Below are positions 25,772 to 36,064 of a DNA stretch of 64,000 nucleotides, piece after piece. A program made the position numbers and the translations under genes. The DNA is from Colwellia sp. RSH04 (GTDB taxonomy: Bacteria > Pseudomonadota > Gammaproteobacteria > Enterobacterales > Alteromonadaceae). Numbering within the stretch: the first letter of the stretch is position 1; every line of letters starts with the position of its first letter. The notes beneath the pieces are model-generated. The model was not told where the DNA came from. It saw only the letters and a program-made list of their open reading frames with translations, and made no database searches. The stretch is from positions 1 to 64,000 of the forward strand of contig NZ_QXIO01000009.1 in NCBI RefSeq assembly GCF_003545765.1, in the 5' to 3' direction.

Positions 25772-28075
25772 TTAGAAGAAAGAAACTTTAAATTCAGCGC
25801 CGAAGAAACGTTCTTCGTTAACCATGCCTGAATTGTTATTAAAATCAACTCCACCGATAATTACTTGTTCATCCGTTAAGTTACGAACAAATGCAGAAAT
25901 TTCATATTCATTATCACCCATAATCCAGTTATAACCAGTACGTGCGCCAAGCTCAACTAAAGACTCCCCTTCAAATTCTTTTGCACGATATAAGAAGAAG
26001 TCTACTTCACTACGATAGGTTAAATCAGAATGAATGAAAAACTCCCCATCGCCAATTTCTTTCGCATAACTTAATGTTAAGTTAGAAATCCACTCGGGGG
26101 AATTGGGTAAGCTATTTCCATCAATATATGCCATGGTGATTGGACCAAATCCACCTGGTACTTGAAAGGTTGGGTCAGTGACAGTACAAGTACCTGAACC
26201 GCACGTTGCCACAGCTAACCCAGGTTGATCAATTTCAGTTTTGTTGTAACTGATATTAAAAGTCGCAATAATATTTTCTGAAACGATAAATTCAGAGTCC
26301 AACTCAATACCATACCCTTTAGTCGTATCCGCATTCAATAATGTATTTGAATTCGCACTACCACCCACAGCGGTTAATTGCTGGTTATCCATATTAAAGT
26401 AATACACAGAAGCATTTAAACGACCTGCCCCATCTAAAATATCTGACTTAATACCGGTCTCGTACGAGGTAATGGTTTCAGAATCAGCCACACTGACATT
26501 TTGATCGTACAATACTCGCCCTTGAACACTCGGAGCCCTAAAGCTATTCGCTATGCGTGCATACCAGTTCATGTCTGGAGTGATCTTATAATTACTACTA
26601 ATATCCCAACTTACGTGGCTATCGCTTGGATTAACAGATTCACTAAAATTACCTCCATCAGGCCCGGGAATGAAAGGGTGATCGATTAACTCTGCTGTAA
26701 ACTTTTTTTCGTCATCAGAATAGCGAAGGCCTACGGTCACAGATAAATCATCACTTACGTCATAATCAACGGAGCCAAAAACAGCCCAAGCAGTCGTGTC
26801 TTGAAACTGTGTTGACTCACCATTTTGAGCACCATGTTCAGGGTCCGCAGGTGTTGAGTTAGCATCGCGAGTATAAAAATCATAAGTATTAATTGTTAAC
26901 TCTTCGCTAAAATAAAAAACACCGACTTGATAATTCAACTTACCAGAGAAGTTTGATGCTAAACGTAGCTCCTGAGTATATTGCTCATGATCAGGGATTT
27001 CATCAGCAGTTTGAGCCCCCCACCATACTGCATTTGGATCCCCAGCTGGAGGGAAACCATTATAGCCACCGTCAACATCAGCACGAGAATATATTTCAGC
27101 GCTTTCCCAAGCAGTAATTGACGTTAACGTATGTTGACTGAAGTCCCATTCTAATTTTAAACTACTCCCTTGTGTTTCAACTTGTTGAGTCGCAAATTGT
27201 CCAGCATCTTGATACACCACATCAGATTTAAAACCACTTCGAATTTTGTTGCTACCTGGTGTGGCAATATTAGGATGAAAGGTAATCGGTGAACCATCTA
27301 AATCTCTAAAGTGATAATTAAATAAAGCGGTAAAGTCATTGCCTTCATATAAAAATTGAATACGCGCGGCATTTTCTTCATATCCACCTTGTTGATCTGC
27401 TTGTTCAAAGCCAACCGCTCTATTATCAATGTAATCATCTTTAGATTGGTGCAAACCTGAAATTCGCACAGATAAATTATCGGTTAATCCACCACCAAAT
27501 GCAGCTGAACTATCAATACTGCCTCGGCTTCCGTAGGAAATTGCCGCATAACCATCAAAGATTTGCGACGGTTTAACTGAGTCAAACTTAACAAGACCTG
27601 CCGGTGTATTACGGCCAAAAAGCGTACCTTGTGGGCCACGTAAAACTTCAACTCGCTCTACATCAAACACAGGAAAGCCCTTTAAAATAGGGTTCTCTTG
27701 TACAACATCATCCACTACATAAGATACTGGTTGAGAAGCATTTAAATCAAAATCTGTATTACCTAAACCACGAATATAAAATCGCGGAAAACTACGCCCA
27801 AAAGAAGATTCAACCGCAAGACTTGGTATTCGTGCACTCATAAAACGAATATCCATACCTGCAGAGCTATATGCTTCAAGGTTCTCACCTTGTAAAGCAG
27901 AAACCGACACAGGTACTTCTTGAACATTTTCAACTCGTTTTCGTGCAGTCACTTCAATCACTTCAAGTTTTGTTTTATCAGCTTCTTCAGCCAAAGAAAC
28001 AGGTGAAAAACCCGCGAGACCTACCATTGCTGAACTGATACACAAAGAAAGAGAGCTTCTCTTAAAAGAATTCAT
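25772..28075 (-). CDS. TonB-dependent receptor, probable nucleoside uptake
   Basis: A 767-residue outer-membrane receptor. It has a signal peptide (1-29), a plug domain with VEVIEVTARKR (TonB-box-like) and VERVEVLRGPQGTLFGRNTPAG, a beta-barrel, and a C-terminal strand ending in phenylalanine (EFKVSFF). The type resembles CirA/FecA-like receptors of alteromonads. The substrate is not shown by sequence. Its place between deoD and deoB, in the same direction as deoB and 75 bases downstream of it, suggests nucleosides or their oligomers. Confidence 0.88.
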   Translation of the reverse strand: MNSFKRSSLSLCISSAMVGLAGFSPVSLAEEADKTKLEVIEVTARKRVENVQEVPVSVSALQGENLEAYSSAGMDIRFMSARIPSLAVESSFGRSFPRFYIRGLGNTDFDLNASQPVSYVVDDVVQENPILKGFPVFDVERVEVLRGPQGTLFGRNTPAGLVKFDSVKPSQIFDGYAAISYGSRGSIDSSAAFGGGLTDNLSVRISGLHQSKDDYIDNRAVGFEQADQQGGYEENAARIQFLYEGNDFTALFNYHFRDLDGSPITFHPNIATPGSNKIRSGFKSDVVYQDAGQFATQQVETQGSSLKLEWDFSQHTLTSITAWESAEIYSRADVDGGYNGFPPAGDPNAVWWGAQTADEIPDHEQYTQELRLASNFSGKLNYQVGVFYFSEELTINTYDFYTRDANSTPADPEHGAQNGESTQFQDTTAWAVFGSVDYDVSDDLSVTVGLRYSDDEKKFTAELIDHPFIPGPDGGNFSESVNPSDSHVSWDISSNYKITPDMNWYARIANSFRAPSVQGRVLYDQNVSVADSETITSYETGIKSDILDGAGRLNASVYYFNMDNQQLTAVGGSANSNTLLNADTTKGYGIELDSEFIVSENIIATFNISYNKTEIDQPGLAVATCGSGTCTVTDPTFQVPGGFGPITMAYIDGNSLPNSPEWISNLTLSYAKEIGDGEFFIHSDLTYRSEVDFFLYRAKEFEGESLVELGARTGYNWIMGDNEYEISAFVRNLTDEQVIIGGVDFNNNSGMVNEERFFGAEFKVSFF

Positions 28076-28150
28076 TTTTTATTCCCCAAACATCATTAAT
28101 ATTAAAGGTTTACCACTCTTATGGCGGTTAACAAACCTATTGAGTATAAG

Positions 28151-29368
28151 TTAAGATTTGAAATTTAGCTGAGTTAAAAAGCTTTTTCCGTAATTCATTG
28201 GGCTTACCTTGAATATTTCAGCAATAGTTTGCCCTAAATCAGCAAAGGTTGATCGTTCACCTAAATCAACAGAAGCTATATTATGATGATATGCAATAAC
28301 GGGCACATATTCTCGAGTATGGTCTGATCCTGGCCATGTGGGATCGCAGCCATGATCAGCAGTTAAAAACAACAAATCCTCATCATTCATTGCCTGCATT
28401 AATTCAGGTAATCGCGCATCAAAAGCTTCAAGTTCTTGTGCATAACCTACAGCATTTCGCCTGTGACCATAATCTTGATCAAAATTCACCAAGTTAGTAA
28501 AAATTAAGCTATTATCTTGAGCGGTTTTAATATGTGAAATAGTTGCATCTAATAGGGCATCTAAGCCCGTTGCTTTTGTTTTTTCATCAATCCCTTGATG
28601 AGCAAATATATCTGCAATTTTACCAACGCTTATAACATGTGTACCTGATGCCGAAATTTTATCTAGCACTGTAGGCTCAGGGGGTAAAACAGAATAATCT
28701 CTACGATTTCCCGTTCGAGTAAAGTTATCAGCACTATCACCAATAAACGGTCGTGCAATAACGCGTCCAATATTTAAATCATCAAGTAATGATCTCACCT
28801 GTTCACAGTACTGATAAAGGTTTTCTAGACCAAAATGCTCTTCATGAGCCGCTATTTGAAAGACACTATCTGCCGAGGTATAACAAATTGGAAGCCCTGT
28901 TTTGATATGCTCTTCACCAAGGCGCGCTAATATTTCAGTGCCCGAGGCATGGCAGTTTCCTAACATCCCTGAAAAACCTGACTTTTCATTGATGCGTGCA
29001 ATAAGATCTTTTGGAAAAGCGTTTTCTTTATCTGTAAAGTAGCCCCAATCAAAAAGTACAGGTACTCCTGCCATCTCCCAATGTCCGCTAGGCGTATCTT
29101 TACCTGTACTTATCTCTTGTGCGTAACCATAAGCACCTTGTTTTAAAGGATGCGATTGGTAAGGAAAGCTTTGCTTACCTGCATTTTCACAAGCTTTAAT
29201 GACTCCTAATGCTGATAAATTAGGTAAAGAGAGCTTTTTACCTGTTTCGTCAAAATACGCAGTCGCAAGGTTTGCTAAAGTATTCGCCCCCACATCACCA
29301 AAATCTTTTGCATCGGGTGAAAAGCCAATACCAAAGCTGTCTATTACAATAACAATTGCTCGCGTCAT
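28151..29368 (-). CDS. deoB: Phosphopentomutase
   Basis: A 405-residue enzyme that interconverts (deoxy)ribose-1-phosphate and -5-phosphate, linking nucleoside phosphorolysis to central metabolism. It has the alkaline-phosphatase-like core: [10 protein letters not shown] (metal Asp), TPSGHWE with the phospho-Thr, and [12 protein letters not shown] with metal ligands. The frame opens ten codons earlier, but ATG 29368 has AGGAATT ahead and starts like E. coli DeoB. It is divergent from udk, with a near-perfect RutR-like operator 50 bases upstream. Confidence 0.96.
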   Translation of the reverse strand: MTRAIVIVIDSFGIGFSPDAKDFGDVGANTLANLATAYFDETGKKLSLPNLSALGVIKACENAGKQSFPYQSHPLKQGAYGYAQEISTGKDTPSGHWEMAGVPVLFDWGYFTDKENAFPKDLIARINEKSGFSGMLGNCHASGTEILARLGEEHIKTGLPICYTSADSVFQIAAHEEHFGLENLYQYCEQVRSLLDDLNIGRVIARPFIGDSADNFTRTGNRRDYSVLPPEPTVLDKISASGTHVISVGKIADIFAHQGIDEKTKATGLDALLDATISHIKTAQDNSLIFTNLVNFDQDYGHRRNAVGYAQELEAFDARLPELMQAMNDEDLLFLTADHGCDPTWPGSDHTREYVPVIAYHHNIASVDLGERSTFADLGQTIAEIFKVSPMNYGKSFLTQLNFKS

Positions 29369-29418
29369 ACTAATTCCTGTATTTTTTGATCTATTCAATC
29401 AATTAGTCGATAAAAAAT

Positions 29419-29434
29419 ATGACCAAGTGGTCAA
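29419..29434. promoter_or_regulatory. RutR-like operator, deoB/udk promoter region
   Basis: ATGACCAAGTGGTCAA matches the consensus at 13 of the 14 specified bases. It lies 50 bases before deoB and 219 before udk, so it should act mainly on deoB and possibly on the whole divergent unit. Confidence 0.8.
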
Positions 29435-29487
29435 GATGTGTTAATTTAACACCTTTTAAAATATGGGTAAATAATCTATTTATTTTC

Positions 29488-29516
29488 TGACAAAAAATTA
29501 ACCTAATCTTTTGTCA
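29488..29516. promoter_or_regulatory. Second inverted repeat in the deoB/udk region
   Basis: TGACAAAA (29488-29495) and TTTTGTCA (29509-29516) form a perfect 8-bp inverted repeat with a 13-base spacer, unlike the RutR-type sites. It is a candidate operator for the udk operon by another regulator. Confidence 0.5.
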
Positions 29517-29653
29517 ATAAATATTAATTATTCCCTTTATTATTCATTTATTTACTCATAAACTTTTGTTATTAACTATAACGCTTATCTCCTTAAGCAT
29601 AGCTGAAACATTAGCTAACAAAGTAGCACGACCCAATAGGTATTTTGGAACTG

Positions 29654-30295
29654 ATGAAACCAACAATAATCGCAATAGCTGGCCCTTCAGCCTCAGGGAA
29701 AACTCTTTTTGCTCAAACTATTCATGATGAACTCGTTGGCGAGCTAGGTGAAGATGGCATTTCTATTCTCTATGAAGACGCTTATTATCGAGATCAATCT
29801 CACTTATCAATGTCAGAACGCGAGCAAACCAACTACGATCATCCCGATGCGTTTGAACATCAACTATTAAGCAAACATTTAAGCTGTTTAGTCAATAATG
29901 AAACGATAAACAGCCCAGTATATTGCTATAAAACACACACTCGCATCAGTGAGACTCGTGAATTTTCACCCACTAAGATTATTTTGGTAGAAGGGATTTT
30001 ACTCCTCTCTAATATGGAACTTCGCAAAAGATTCGATATTAAAGTTTACATGGATACACCATTAGATATTTGTTTAATTAGGCGTATACAACGTGACTTA
30101 ATTGAAAGAAACCGTAGTGTTGAGTCAGTAACTAATCAATACCTTGAAACAGTTAGGCCAATGTACTATCAGTTTATTGAACCATCTAAAGCATGGGCTG
30201 ATATTGTTATTACACGCGGTGGAAAAAATCGCATGGCCATTGAAGTACTCAAAGCTAAAATTCGTCAACTGTCAAAATTACCGCCACAACACTAA
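29654..30295 (+). CDS. udk: Uridine kinase
   Basis: A 213-residue P-loop kinase phosphorylating uridine and cytidine with ATP or GTP. GPSASGKTLFA is the Walker A loop, NYDHPDAFEH the substrate region, VEGILLL the Walker B-like strand, and LDICLIRRIQRD the lid. Length equals E. coli Udk when started at ATG 29654 rather than the TTG nine bases earlier. First gene of the udk-nupC-deoC-tdk-upp unit. Confidence 0.95.
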   Translation: MKPTIIAIAGPSASGKTLFAQTIHDELVGELGEDGISILYEDAYYRDQSHLSMSEREQTNYDHPDAFEHQLLSKHLSCLVNNETINSPVYCYKTHTRISETREFSPTKIILVEGILLLSNMELRKRFDIKVYMDTPLDICLIRRIQRDLIERNRSVESVTNQYLETVRPMYYQFIEPSKAWADIVITRGGKNRMAIEVLKAKIRQLSKLPPQH

Positions 30296-30310
30296 TAATA
30301 AGAGGTATTT

Positions 30311-31555
30311 ATGGAGTTATCAGCACTTAGGGGTGTAATAGGGATTTTTGTTCTACTAGCCGTTGCCTATTGGTTATCAAGTAGTAGAAAGTCTATTAAT
30401 TTTCGCACTGTCGCCCTCGCCTTTTCATTGCAAATTTTACTGGGTGCATTCGTGCTCTACGTACCGTTTGGTAAAGATGTTCTGGCATCAATGACCAATG
30501 GTGTACAAAGTGTTATTGATAGCGCCAAAGTGGGTATTAATTTCTTATTTGGTGGTTTAGGCACTGATGCCATGTTCAGTAATGGTGTCGGCTTTGTTTT
30601 TGCTGTGCGTGTTTTACCCAATATCATTTTCTTTTCATCGTTAATTGCCGTGCTTTATTATCTTGGCATTATGCAATGGGTGATTAAGATTATCGGTGGC
30701 GGTTTACAAAAGTTATTAAAAACCAGCCGACCAGAGTCACTTTCTGCCACAGCAAATATTTTTGTTGGTCAAACAGAAGCTCCTCTTATTGTTAGACCTT
30801 ACATTGCTAAAATGACGCAATCTGAGTTATTTGCCATTATGGTAGGTGGCTTAGCATCAGTGGCGGGCTCTATTTTGGCTGGCTACGCGGGCTTAGGCAT
30901 TGAGTTAAAATACCTTATTGCAGCATCATTTATGGCGGCACCAGGTGGCTTGTTAATGGCTAAAATCATCTACCCAGAAACTCAAGCAAATGAAATAGTT
31001 AATGAAGCAGTTGATTACAATAGTGGCGATGACAAACCTGCGAATGTTATTGATGCAGCAGCCTCTGGCGCAGCTTCAGGCTTAAAGCTTGCGGTAAATG
31101 TTGGCGCTATGTTACTAGCCTTTATCGCGTTAATTGCTTTACTAAACACCATAGTTGGTGGTATTTCGGGTTTACTAGGTTATGAAGATATAACCATCGA
31201 ATTATTACTAGGTTACTTTTTTGCTCCACTTGCTTACATTGTCGGTGTTCCAAGTCATGAAATGTTACAAGCGGGTAGCTTTATTGGCCAAAAAATTGTC
31301 GTTAATGAATTTTTTGCTTATGTTAATTTTGTAGAAATTAAAGACTCGTTATCTGCTCCCACTCAAGCCATTATTACCTTTGCTTTATGTGGCTTTGCTA
31401 ATTTATCGTCTATTGCAATTTTACTAGGTGGCATAGGGTCTATGGCACCGAGTAGGCGTCATGATATTGCGAGATTAGGCATGAAAGCTATGATCGCAGC
31501 AACGTTAGCTAACTTAATGAGTGCGGCAATTGCCGGCGTATTTATTTCATTGTAG
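30311..31555 (+). CDS. nupC: NupC family concentrative nucleoside transporter
   Basis: A 414-residue inner-membrane symporter of the CNT family with about ten hydrophobic segments. Substrate-site motifs are present: [14 protein letters not shown] (the G-x-x-E-A-P motif) and [15 protein letters not shown]. It imports nucleosides with protons or sodium. It lies 15 bases after udk and 8 before deoC, so the three are co-transcribed. AAGAGGTATTT precedes ATG. Confidence 0.95.
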   Translation: MELSALRGVIGIFVLLAVAYWLSSSRKSINFRTVALAFSLQILLGAFVLYVPFGKDVLASMTNGVQSVIDSAKVGINFLFGGLGTDAMFSNGVGFVFAVRVLPNIIFFSSLIAVLYYLGIMQWVIKIIGGGLQKLLKTSRPESLSATANIFVGQTEAPLIVRPYIAKMTQSELFAIMVGGLASVAGSILAGYAGLGIELKYLIAASFMAAPGGLLMAKIIYPETQANEIVNEAVDYNSGDDKPANVIDAAASGAASGLKLAVNVGAMLLAFIALIALLNTIVGGISGLLGYEDITIELLLGYFFAPLAYIVGVPSHEMLQAGSFIGQKIVVNEFFAYVNFVEIKDSLSAPTQAIITFALCGFANLSSIAILLGGIGSMAPSRRHDIARLGMKAMIAATLANLMSAAIAGVFISL

Positions 31556-31563
31556 GATTTTTT

Positions 31564-32337
31564 ATGACTGACTTTAAAACAACAGCGCAACGTGCTTTAT
31601 CTCTAATGGATTTAACCAGTTTAACTGATAAAGAAACTGACCAAGAGATTATTGCCCTTTGTAACCAAGCTAAATCACCTGCAGGTGAAACAGCTGCTAT
31701 TTGTATATTTCCACGCTTTATTCCTCTGGCGAAAAAAATATTAAAAGCACAGCAAACACCTCAGGTTAAGGTTGCCACAGTAACAAACTTTCCGCACGGT
31801 GGAGATGATATTGATATTGCGTTAGCTGAAACAAAAGCTGCTGTTGCCTATGGTGCTGATGAAGTTGATTTAGTCTTTCCCTATAAGGCCCTAATGAACG
31901 GCAATGAAAACATCGGTTTTGACATGGTTAAAGTGTGTAAGCATGCTTGTAATAATACCGCTAAGTTAAAAGTGATTATTGAATCTGGCGAATTAAAATC
32001 GGATGAACTCATTCAAAAGGCAAGCGAAATTGCCATTAATGCAGGTGCTGATTTTATAAAAACCTCAACAGGTAAAGTTGCTGTAAATGCCACACCACAA
32101 GCCGCTAAAATTATGCTTGAAGTGATCAAAAACAAAAATACCGACGTTGGCTTTAAACCCGCAGGTGGTGTTAAAAACGCTGAAGATGCTCAAGTATATT
32201 TAACGCTAGCTGATGACATTTTAGGCAAAGATTGGGCTGATGCTAAACATTTTCGTTTTGGTGCAAGTAGCTTATTAGCCAGCCTATTAGAGACGCTAGG
32301 TCATCAAAGCAAGCAAACTCAAACGACTCAATATTAA
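31564..32337 (+). CDS. deoC: Deoxyribose-phosphate aldolase
   Basis: A 257-residue class I aldolase splitting deoxyribose-5-phosphate to glyceraldehyde-3-phosphate and acetaldehyde. [28 protein letters not shown] with the Schiff-base lysine, and [10 protein letters not shown] with the second lysine are all present. It completes the catabolism of deoxynucleoside sugars and is translated in the nupC operon. Confidence 0.97.
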   Translation: MTDFKTTAQRALSLMDLTSLTDKETDQEIIALCNQAKSPAGETAAICIFPRFIPLAKKILKAQQTPQVKVATVTNFPHGGDDIDIALAETKAAVAYGADEVDLVFPYKALMNGNENIGFDMVKVCKHACNNTAKLKVIIESGELKSDELIQKASEIAINAGADFIKTSTGKVAVNATPQAAKIMLEVIKNKNTDVGFKPAGGVKNAEDAQVYLTLADDILGKDWADAKHFRFGASSLLASLLETLGHQSKQTQTTQY

Positions 32338-32457
32338 ACGTGAAAATGATGTCTGACTTCGTCACTTATCTTAATGAAAAGTCAAATCAAGTAGTTTATT
32401 CATAACTCAAAATAAACGGCTTAATACAACCTACTTAATAATTAAAAGAACAAACAA

Positions 32458-33036
32458 ATGGCTCAATTGTATTTTTATTATTCTTCTATGAATGCGGGAA
32501 AATCTACCCACTTACTGCAATCTTCATATAACTACCAAGAACGTGGTTTAACAACAGCAATTTATACGGCAAAAATTGATGATAGATTCGCCCAAGGAAA
32601 AGTTGCCTCTCGTTTAGGTATAGATGCCGATGCTTTTTTATTTGACGACAACAGTAATCTATTTAATCAAATCACGGAAAAACATCAAAGCAAAAAACTT
32701 GATTGCGTGCTAATTGATGAAGCGCAATTTCTATCTAAAGAACAAGTTAAACAACTTACCGATGTAGTCGATATTTTACATATTCCTGTTTTAGCTTACG
32801 GCATTCGTACCGACTTTTTAGGCCAAACGTTCTCAGGTAGCGCTGCACTTTTGGCTTGGGCAGATAAACTAATTGAGTTAAAAACTATTTGTCATTGTGG
32901 GAGAAAGGCTAACTTCGTCATTCGCAGAGATGCTAACGGCCAACCCGTAAAAGGGGGCGAACAAGTTGAGGTAGGCGGAAATGAAAGATACGAGCCTCTT
33001 TGTCGAGCTCACTTTAAGCAATTGGTCTGGCAATAG
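32458..33036 (+). CDS. tdk: Thymidine kinase
   Basis: A 192-residue type II thymidine kinase. [12 protein letters not shown] is the P-loop, [10 protein letters not shown] the Walker B strand with the catalytic Glu, YGIRTDFLG the lasso region, and CHCG...C the zinc-binding part. It salvages thymidine to dTMP. A 120-base gap separates it from deoC with no obvious terminator, so it probably stays in the operon or has an internal promoter. Confidence 0.96.
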   Translation: MAQLYFYYSSMNAGKSTHLLQSSYNYQERGLTTAIYTAKIDDRFAQGKVASRLGIDADAFLFDDNSNLFNQITEKHQSKKLDCVLIDEAQFLSKEQVKQLTDVVDILHIPVLAYGIRTDFLGQTFSGSAALLAWADKLIELKTICHCGRKANFVIRRDANGQPVKGGEQVEVGGNERYEPLCRAHFKQLVWQ

Positions 33037-33082
33037 CACTGAATTGTTCTATTCTTTAAGCCATCATCATTAGGAATTTTTT

Positions 33083-33709
33083 ATGCCTGTTTTTGAAAGT
33101 GCACACCCGCTTGTTAAACATAAAGTCAGTTTACTTCGTCATCACGATATTTCAGTTAAAGCTTTTAGAGAACTTACTCAAGAAATATCGATATTACTAA
33201 CCGTTGAAGCCACGCAACACTTTGCTTTATTAAACAAACCATTAACTTGTTGGTCTGGTGAAATATCGGCACCCTCCCTAGCTGATAAACAACCTACCCT
33301 TGTGCCTATATTGCGTGCAGGCTTAGGTATGCTTGAAGGCTCACTAACCATTTTACCTTGTGCCAAAGTGAGTGTTGTCGGTTTACAACGCAATGAAGAA
33401 ACTTTACAACCTGAAACTTACTATCAAAATATTGTCAGTGATATTGCACAAAGAACCGCGATAATTATTGACCCTATGCTTGCCACAGGTGGAACAGCTT
33501 TAGCGACAATCGAATTACTTAAAGCATCAGGCTGCAAACATATTATTGCTGTATTTTTAGTGGCCGCCCCAGAAGGAATAGATGTTTTGCAAACAGCTTA
33601 CCCTGACGTTGATCTTATTATTGGCGTAGTAGACGAAAAGCTTAATGAACAAGGCTATATATTACCTGGGCTAGGTGATGCCGGCGATAAAATATTCGGT
33701 ACTTTATAA
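33083..33709 (+). CDS. upp: Uracil phosphoribosyltransferase
   Basis: A 208-residue enzyme making UMP from uracil and PRPP. Uracil- and PRPP-binding motifs are PILRAGLGMLEG, IIDPMLATGGTA and YILPGLGDAGD near the C-terminus. Last gene of the operon, 46 bases after tdk, followed by a strong terminator. AGGAATTTTTT precedes ATG. Confidence 0.97.
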   Translation: MPVFESAHPLVKHKVSLLRHHDISVKAFRELTQEISILLTVEATQHFALLNKPLTCWSGEISAPSLADKQPTLVPILRAGLGMLEGSLTILPCAKVSVVGLQRNEETLQPETYYQNIVSDIAQRTAIIIDPMLATGGTALATIELLKASGCKHIIAVFLVAAPEGIDVLQTAYPDVDLIIGVVDEKLNEQGYILPGLGDAGDKIFGTL

Positions 33710-33768
33710 CCGTCTACTCTTTTAACTGCCTATTCTTATAACCTACTGTTTTAGTATTTCAATAGATT

Positions 33769-33812
33769 AAAGCCCGAACATCAATGAATATACTTATTGA
33801 TGTTCGGGCTTT
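33769..33812 (+). terminator. Strong terminator after upp
   Basis: A 17-bp perfect stem (33769-33785 / 33796-33812) starting AAAGCCCGAACATC, with a 10-base loop, then a T run. Ends the udk-nupC-deoC-tdk-upp unit. Confidence 0.92.
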
Positions 33813-33842
33813 TTATTACATTGATTTAATAGAACAATTTAC

Positions 33843-34110
33843 TAGGGGCTGTTGATCTTTCGGGGTTGTTGTTGCAGCTTTTTGTTGGATATTTGTACAA
33901 GGCAGAGTCTTTGTCATGTGGTTATTCCACATAAAAAGGCGATAACGCCGTAAAAATGATCAACAAACGCTGTCCGAAGGATTCGGCTAAAAGCATTTTA
34001 CGCTTTGTTGAGTAGTATTTGCTTAGAATGACTAAGCTACACACGACTCGCCTCGAATAAAACGCTTTTAGCTCGAACAAAATTTAATCGCGAAAGTTCA
34101 ACAGCCCCTA
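33843..34110. mobile_element. MITE-like element with 20-bp terminal inverted repeats
   Basis: The ends TAGGGGCTGTTGATCTTTCG (33843-33862) and the reverse complement at 34091-34110 match at 19 of 20. The 268-bp interior has no gene but small stems such as GGCGATAACGCC. A TA dinucleotide lies at each outer edge, which would fit a TA-target transposon family. It sits between convergent upp and deoA. No related full element is in the window to name the parent transposase. Confidence 0.78.
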
Positions 34111-34115
34111 ATAAC

Positions 34116-35441
34116 TTAGGTATAAATAATTGGCGAAAGTGTCGGTGCTTCTTCGCTGTAGTGTATTGTTCGAGAAAATTGTTGACTCGCTAACTCAGCC
34201 TCATCATGACTTCTTGCATGAACGCGTGCAATCACTTCACCACGATTAACCTTAACACCTAAAGGCAAAATACGATCAAAGCCTACAGAATGCTCCACCG
34301 CTTGTCCTGGTGCTGTTCTTCCGCCCCCTAAACCAACAACCGCCATGCCAACAGCTCGCGTGTCCATTTGGGCTAAATAACCATGTTCAGTCGCTTTTAT
34401 CTCAGTAATAACATTCGCTTTGTTCATTGCCCCCCATGGATTGTCAATAAAATCACTAGGGCCACCTAATGCAGCTATCATGCGTTCAAACACTTCAGCT
34501 GCTTTTCCTGATGTTAGCACGCGATCAATTTTTTCAAGTGCGTCATTATCTGAGCTTGCTAAGCCAGTATTTAGTAGCATCGCTTTAGCCAAAGCTTGTA
34601 CCACTTTGTGTAGCCTAGGCTCACGTTGCTTACCCGTTAAATATTTAACCGTTTCATACATCTCTAAAGCATTACCTGCACTAGTGCCTAGCACTTGGTT
34701 CATATCGGTTATAATTGCCTGTGTTTTAACGCCTGCGCCATTAGCTACGCTGGTAATACTTTCAGCCAATGCCTTAGCATCAGCTAATGAAGTCATCATT
34801 GCGCCATTACCCACTTTGACATCCATCACTAAACAATCAAGTCCTGCAGCAAGCTTTTTCGATAAAATAGAGGCGGTAATCAGTGGAATAGATTCAACTG
34901 TGGCGGTGACATCTCTTATAGAGTACAAGCGCTTATCAGCAGGCGCTAAATTATCGGTTTGTGAAATAATCGCCATGCCAACATCTTTAACTATTGCTTT
35001 AAACTCTTTAATGCTTGGTTCAACGTTAAACCCTGCAATACTTTCAAGTTTATCTGATGTACCGCCTGTATGCCCTAACCCACGACCTGAAATCATCGGT
35101 ACATAACCACCACAAGCACATACAATCGCCGCAAGCATAAAGCTGACTTTATCGCCAACCCCTCCGGTTGAATGCTTGTCAACAATAGGTCCATCGAACC
35201 CTTCCCAGCTTAAAATATCACCAGAATTCATCATACCTAAGGTTAAATTGACTTTTTCATCAACACTCATACCGCGTTGAAATATCGACATTGCCATTGC
35301 ACCGACTTGACTATCAGAAAAGCTACCGTCAACTAAACCTTTAACAAAAGCTTGAATCGCTTGTTCATTTAGTTGATGACCATCGCGTTTAATTTTAATA
35401 ATTTCTTGGGGTAATAACATGTTTGAAGATTGAGCATTCAT
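34116..35441 (-). CDS. deoA: Thymidine phosphorylase
   Basis: A 441-residue pyrimidine nucleoside phosphorylase splitting thymidine and deoxyuridine. It carries the family signature region near residues 120-135 (SGRGLGHTGGTSDKLES), VDKHSTGGVGDK for phosphate binding, and VMDVKVGNGA. Start ATG 35441 has AGGAG ten bases upstream. It follows cdd by 13 bases in a cdd-deoA operon with a RutR-like operator ahead of cdd. Confidence 0.97.
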   Translation of the reverse strand: MNAQSSNMLLPQEIIKIKRDGHQLNEQAIQAFVKGLVDGSFSDSQVGAMAMSIFQRGMSVDEKVNLTLGMMNSGDILSWEGFDGPIVDKHSTGGVGDKVSFMLAAIVCACGGYVPMISGRGLGHTGGTSDKLESIAGFNVEPSIKEFKAIVKDVGMAIISQTDNLAPADKRLYSIRDVTATVESIPLITASILSKKLAAGLDCLVMDVKVGNGAMMTSLADAKALAESITSVANGAGVKTQAIITDMNQVLGTSAGNALEMYETVKYLTGKQREPRLHKVVQALAKAMLLNTGLASSDNDALEKIDRVLTSGKAAEVFERMIAALGGPSDFIDNPWGAMNKANVITEIKATEHGYLAQMDTRAVGMAVVGLGGGRTAPGQAVEHSVGFDRILPLGVKVNRGEVIARVHARSHDEAELASQQFSRTIHYSEEAPTLSPIIYT

Positions 35442-35454
35442 TATTTCTTTGCTC

Positions 35455-35889
35455 CTATGCGTCTAATAAAAATTTTGGCGTGAAGGCATTAGGCAATAGT
35501 TCAGCTACCTGCCAAACTTGTTGCTCACCTTTATGGTTAAAGGCAATCACAGGTGCGTTTTGCTCGAAGAATTCAGCAATCACTTGTCTACAGGCACCAC
35601 AAGGTGGCGTTAACTTATCCTGCTCGGTATAAATAATTATGAGCTGAAACACTTGCTTTCCTTGAATAACCGCTTGGCTAATACAGTTTCGCTCTGCACA
35701 AACGGTTAAACCGTACGAGGCATTTTCAACATTACAGCCACTCACAATAGTGTTATCACTCGTTAATGCTGCAGAGCCAACTTTAAACTGACTATAAGGT
35801 GCATAAGCATTGTTATATGCCGCCTTTGCAGCCGCTTTCAATTCATCTGAAATAACTAGTTCAGCAGATGTTAATGGGTTGTTTTTCAT
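35455..35889 (-). CDS. cdd: Cytidine deaminase, short homotetrameric type
   Basis: A 144-residue enzyme deaminating cytidine and deoxycytidine. NVENASYGLTVCAERN carries the catalytic Glu and first zinc cysteine; PPCGACRQVIAEF carries the other two cysteines. At 144 residues it is the Bacillus/human-type tetramer, not the long two-domain E. coli type. First gene of the cdd-deoA operon. Confidence 0.96.
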   Translation of the reverse strand: MKNNPLTSAELVISDELKAAAKAAYNNAYAPYSQFKVGSAALTSDNTIVSGCNVENASYGLTVCAERNCISQAVIQGKQVFQLIIIYTEQDKLTPPCGACRQVIAEFFEQNAPVIAFNHKGEQQVWQVAELLPNAFTPKFLLDA

Positions 35890-35940
35890 AAAACGTCATA
35901 ACCTAATAATGTTATTAATCTATACCTGAGCATAACATTA

Positions 35941-35956
35941 CTGACCATTTGGTCAA
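35941..35956. promoter_or_regulatory. RutR-like operator of cdd-deoA
   Basis: CTGACCATTTGGTCAA matches the RutR consensus at 13 of the 14 specified bases, 52 bases upstream of the cdd start. With TT as the central bases it differs from the common E. coli box only in its first base. Confidence 0.82.
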
Positions 35957-35993
35957 GTAATTTAATTTTAATTTTACTTAATAGAGTGGCAAC

Positions 35994-36020
35994 AAAAAAG
36001 GCTGCGCAATGCAGCCTTTT
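35994..36020. terminator. Terminator after the large receptor gene
   Basis: GGCTGC (about 36000-36005) and GCAGCC flanked by A and T runs. It lies 45 bases beyond the minus-strand receptor stop. A second palindrome, ACTACTGATAAGTCAGTAGT (36030-36049), lies between them. Confidence 0.82.
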
Positions 36021-36064
36021 GAATATCAAACTACTGATAAGTCAGTAGTTAGTCCTGAATAACC

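Noticed and set aside
28085-28135. Possible operator ahead of the receptor at 25772
   Set aside because: The arms TTAACC and GGTAA are spaced about ten bases apart instead of forming the RutR-type box.
34420-35106. Long + frame opposite deoA
   Set aside because: Antisense shadow of a clear deoA gene.
36030-36049. Palindrome ACTACTGA/TCAGTAGT as a separate terminator
   Set aside because: No T run follows; it sits next to a better terminator.
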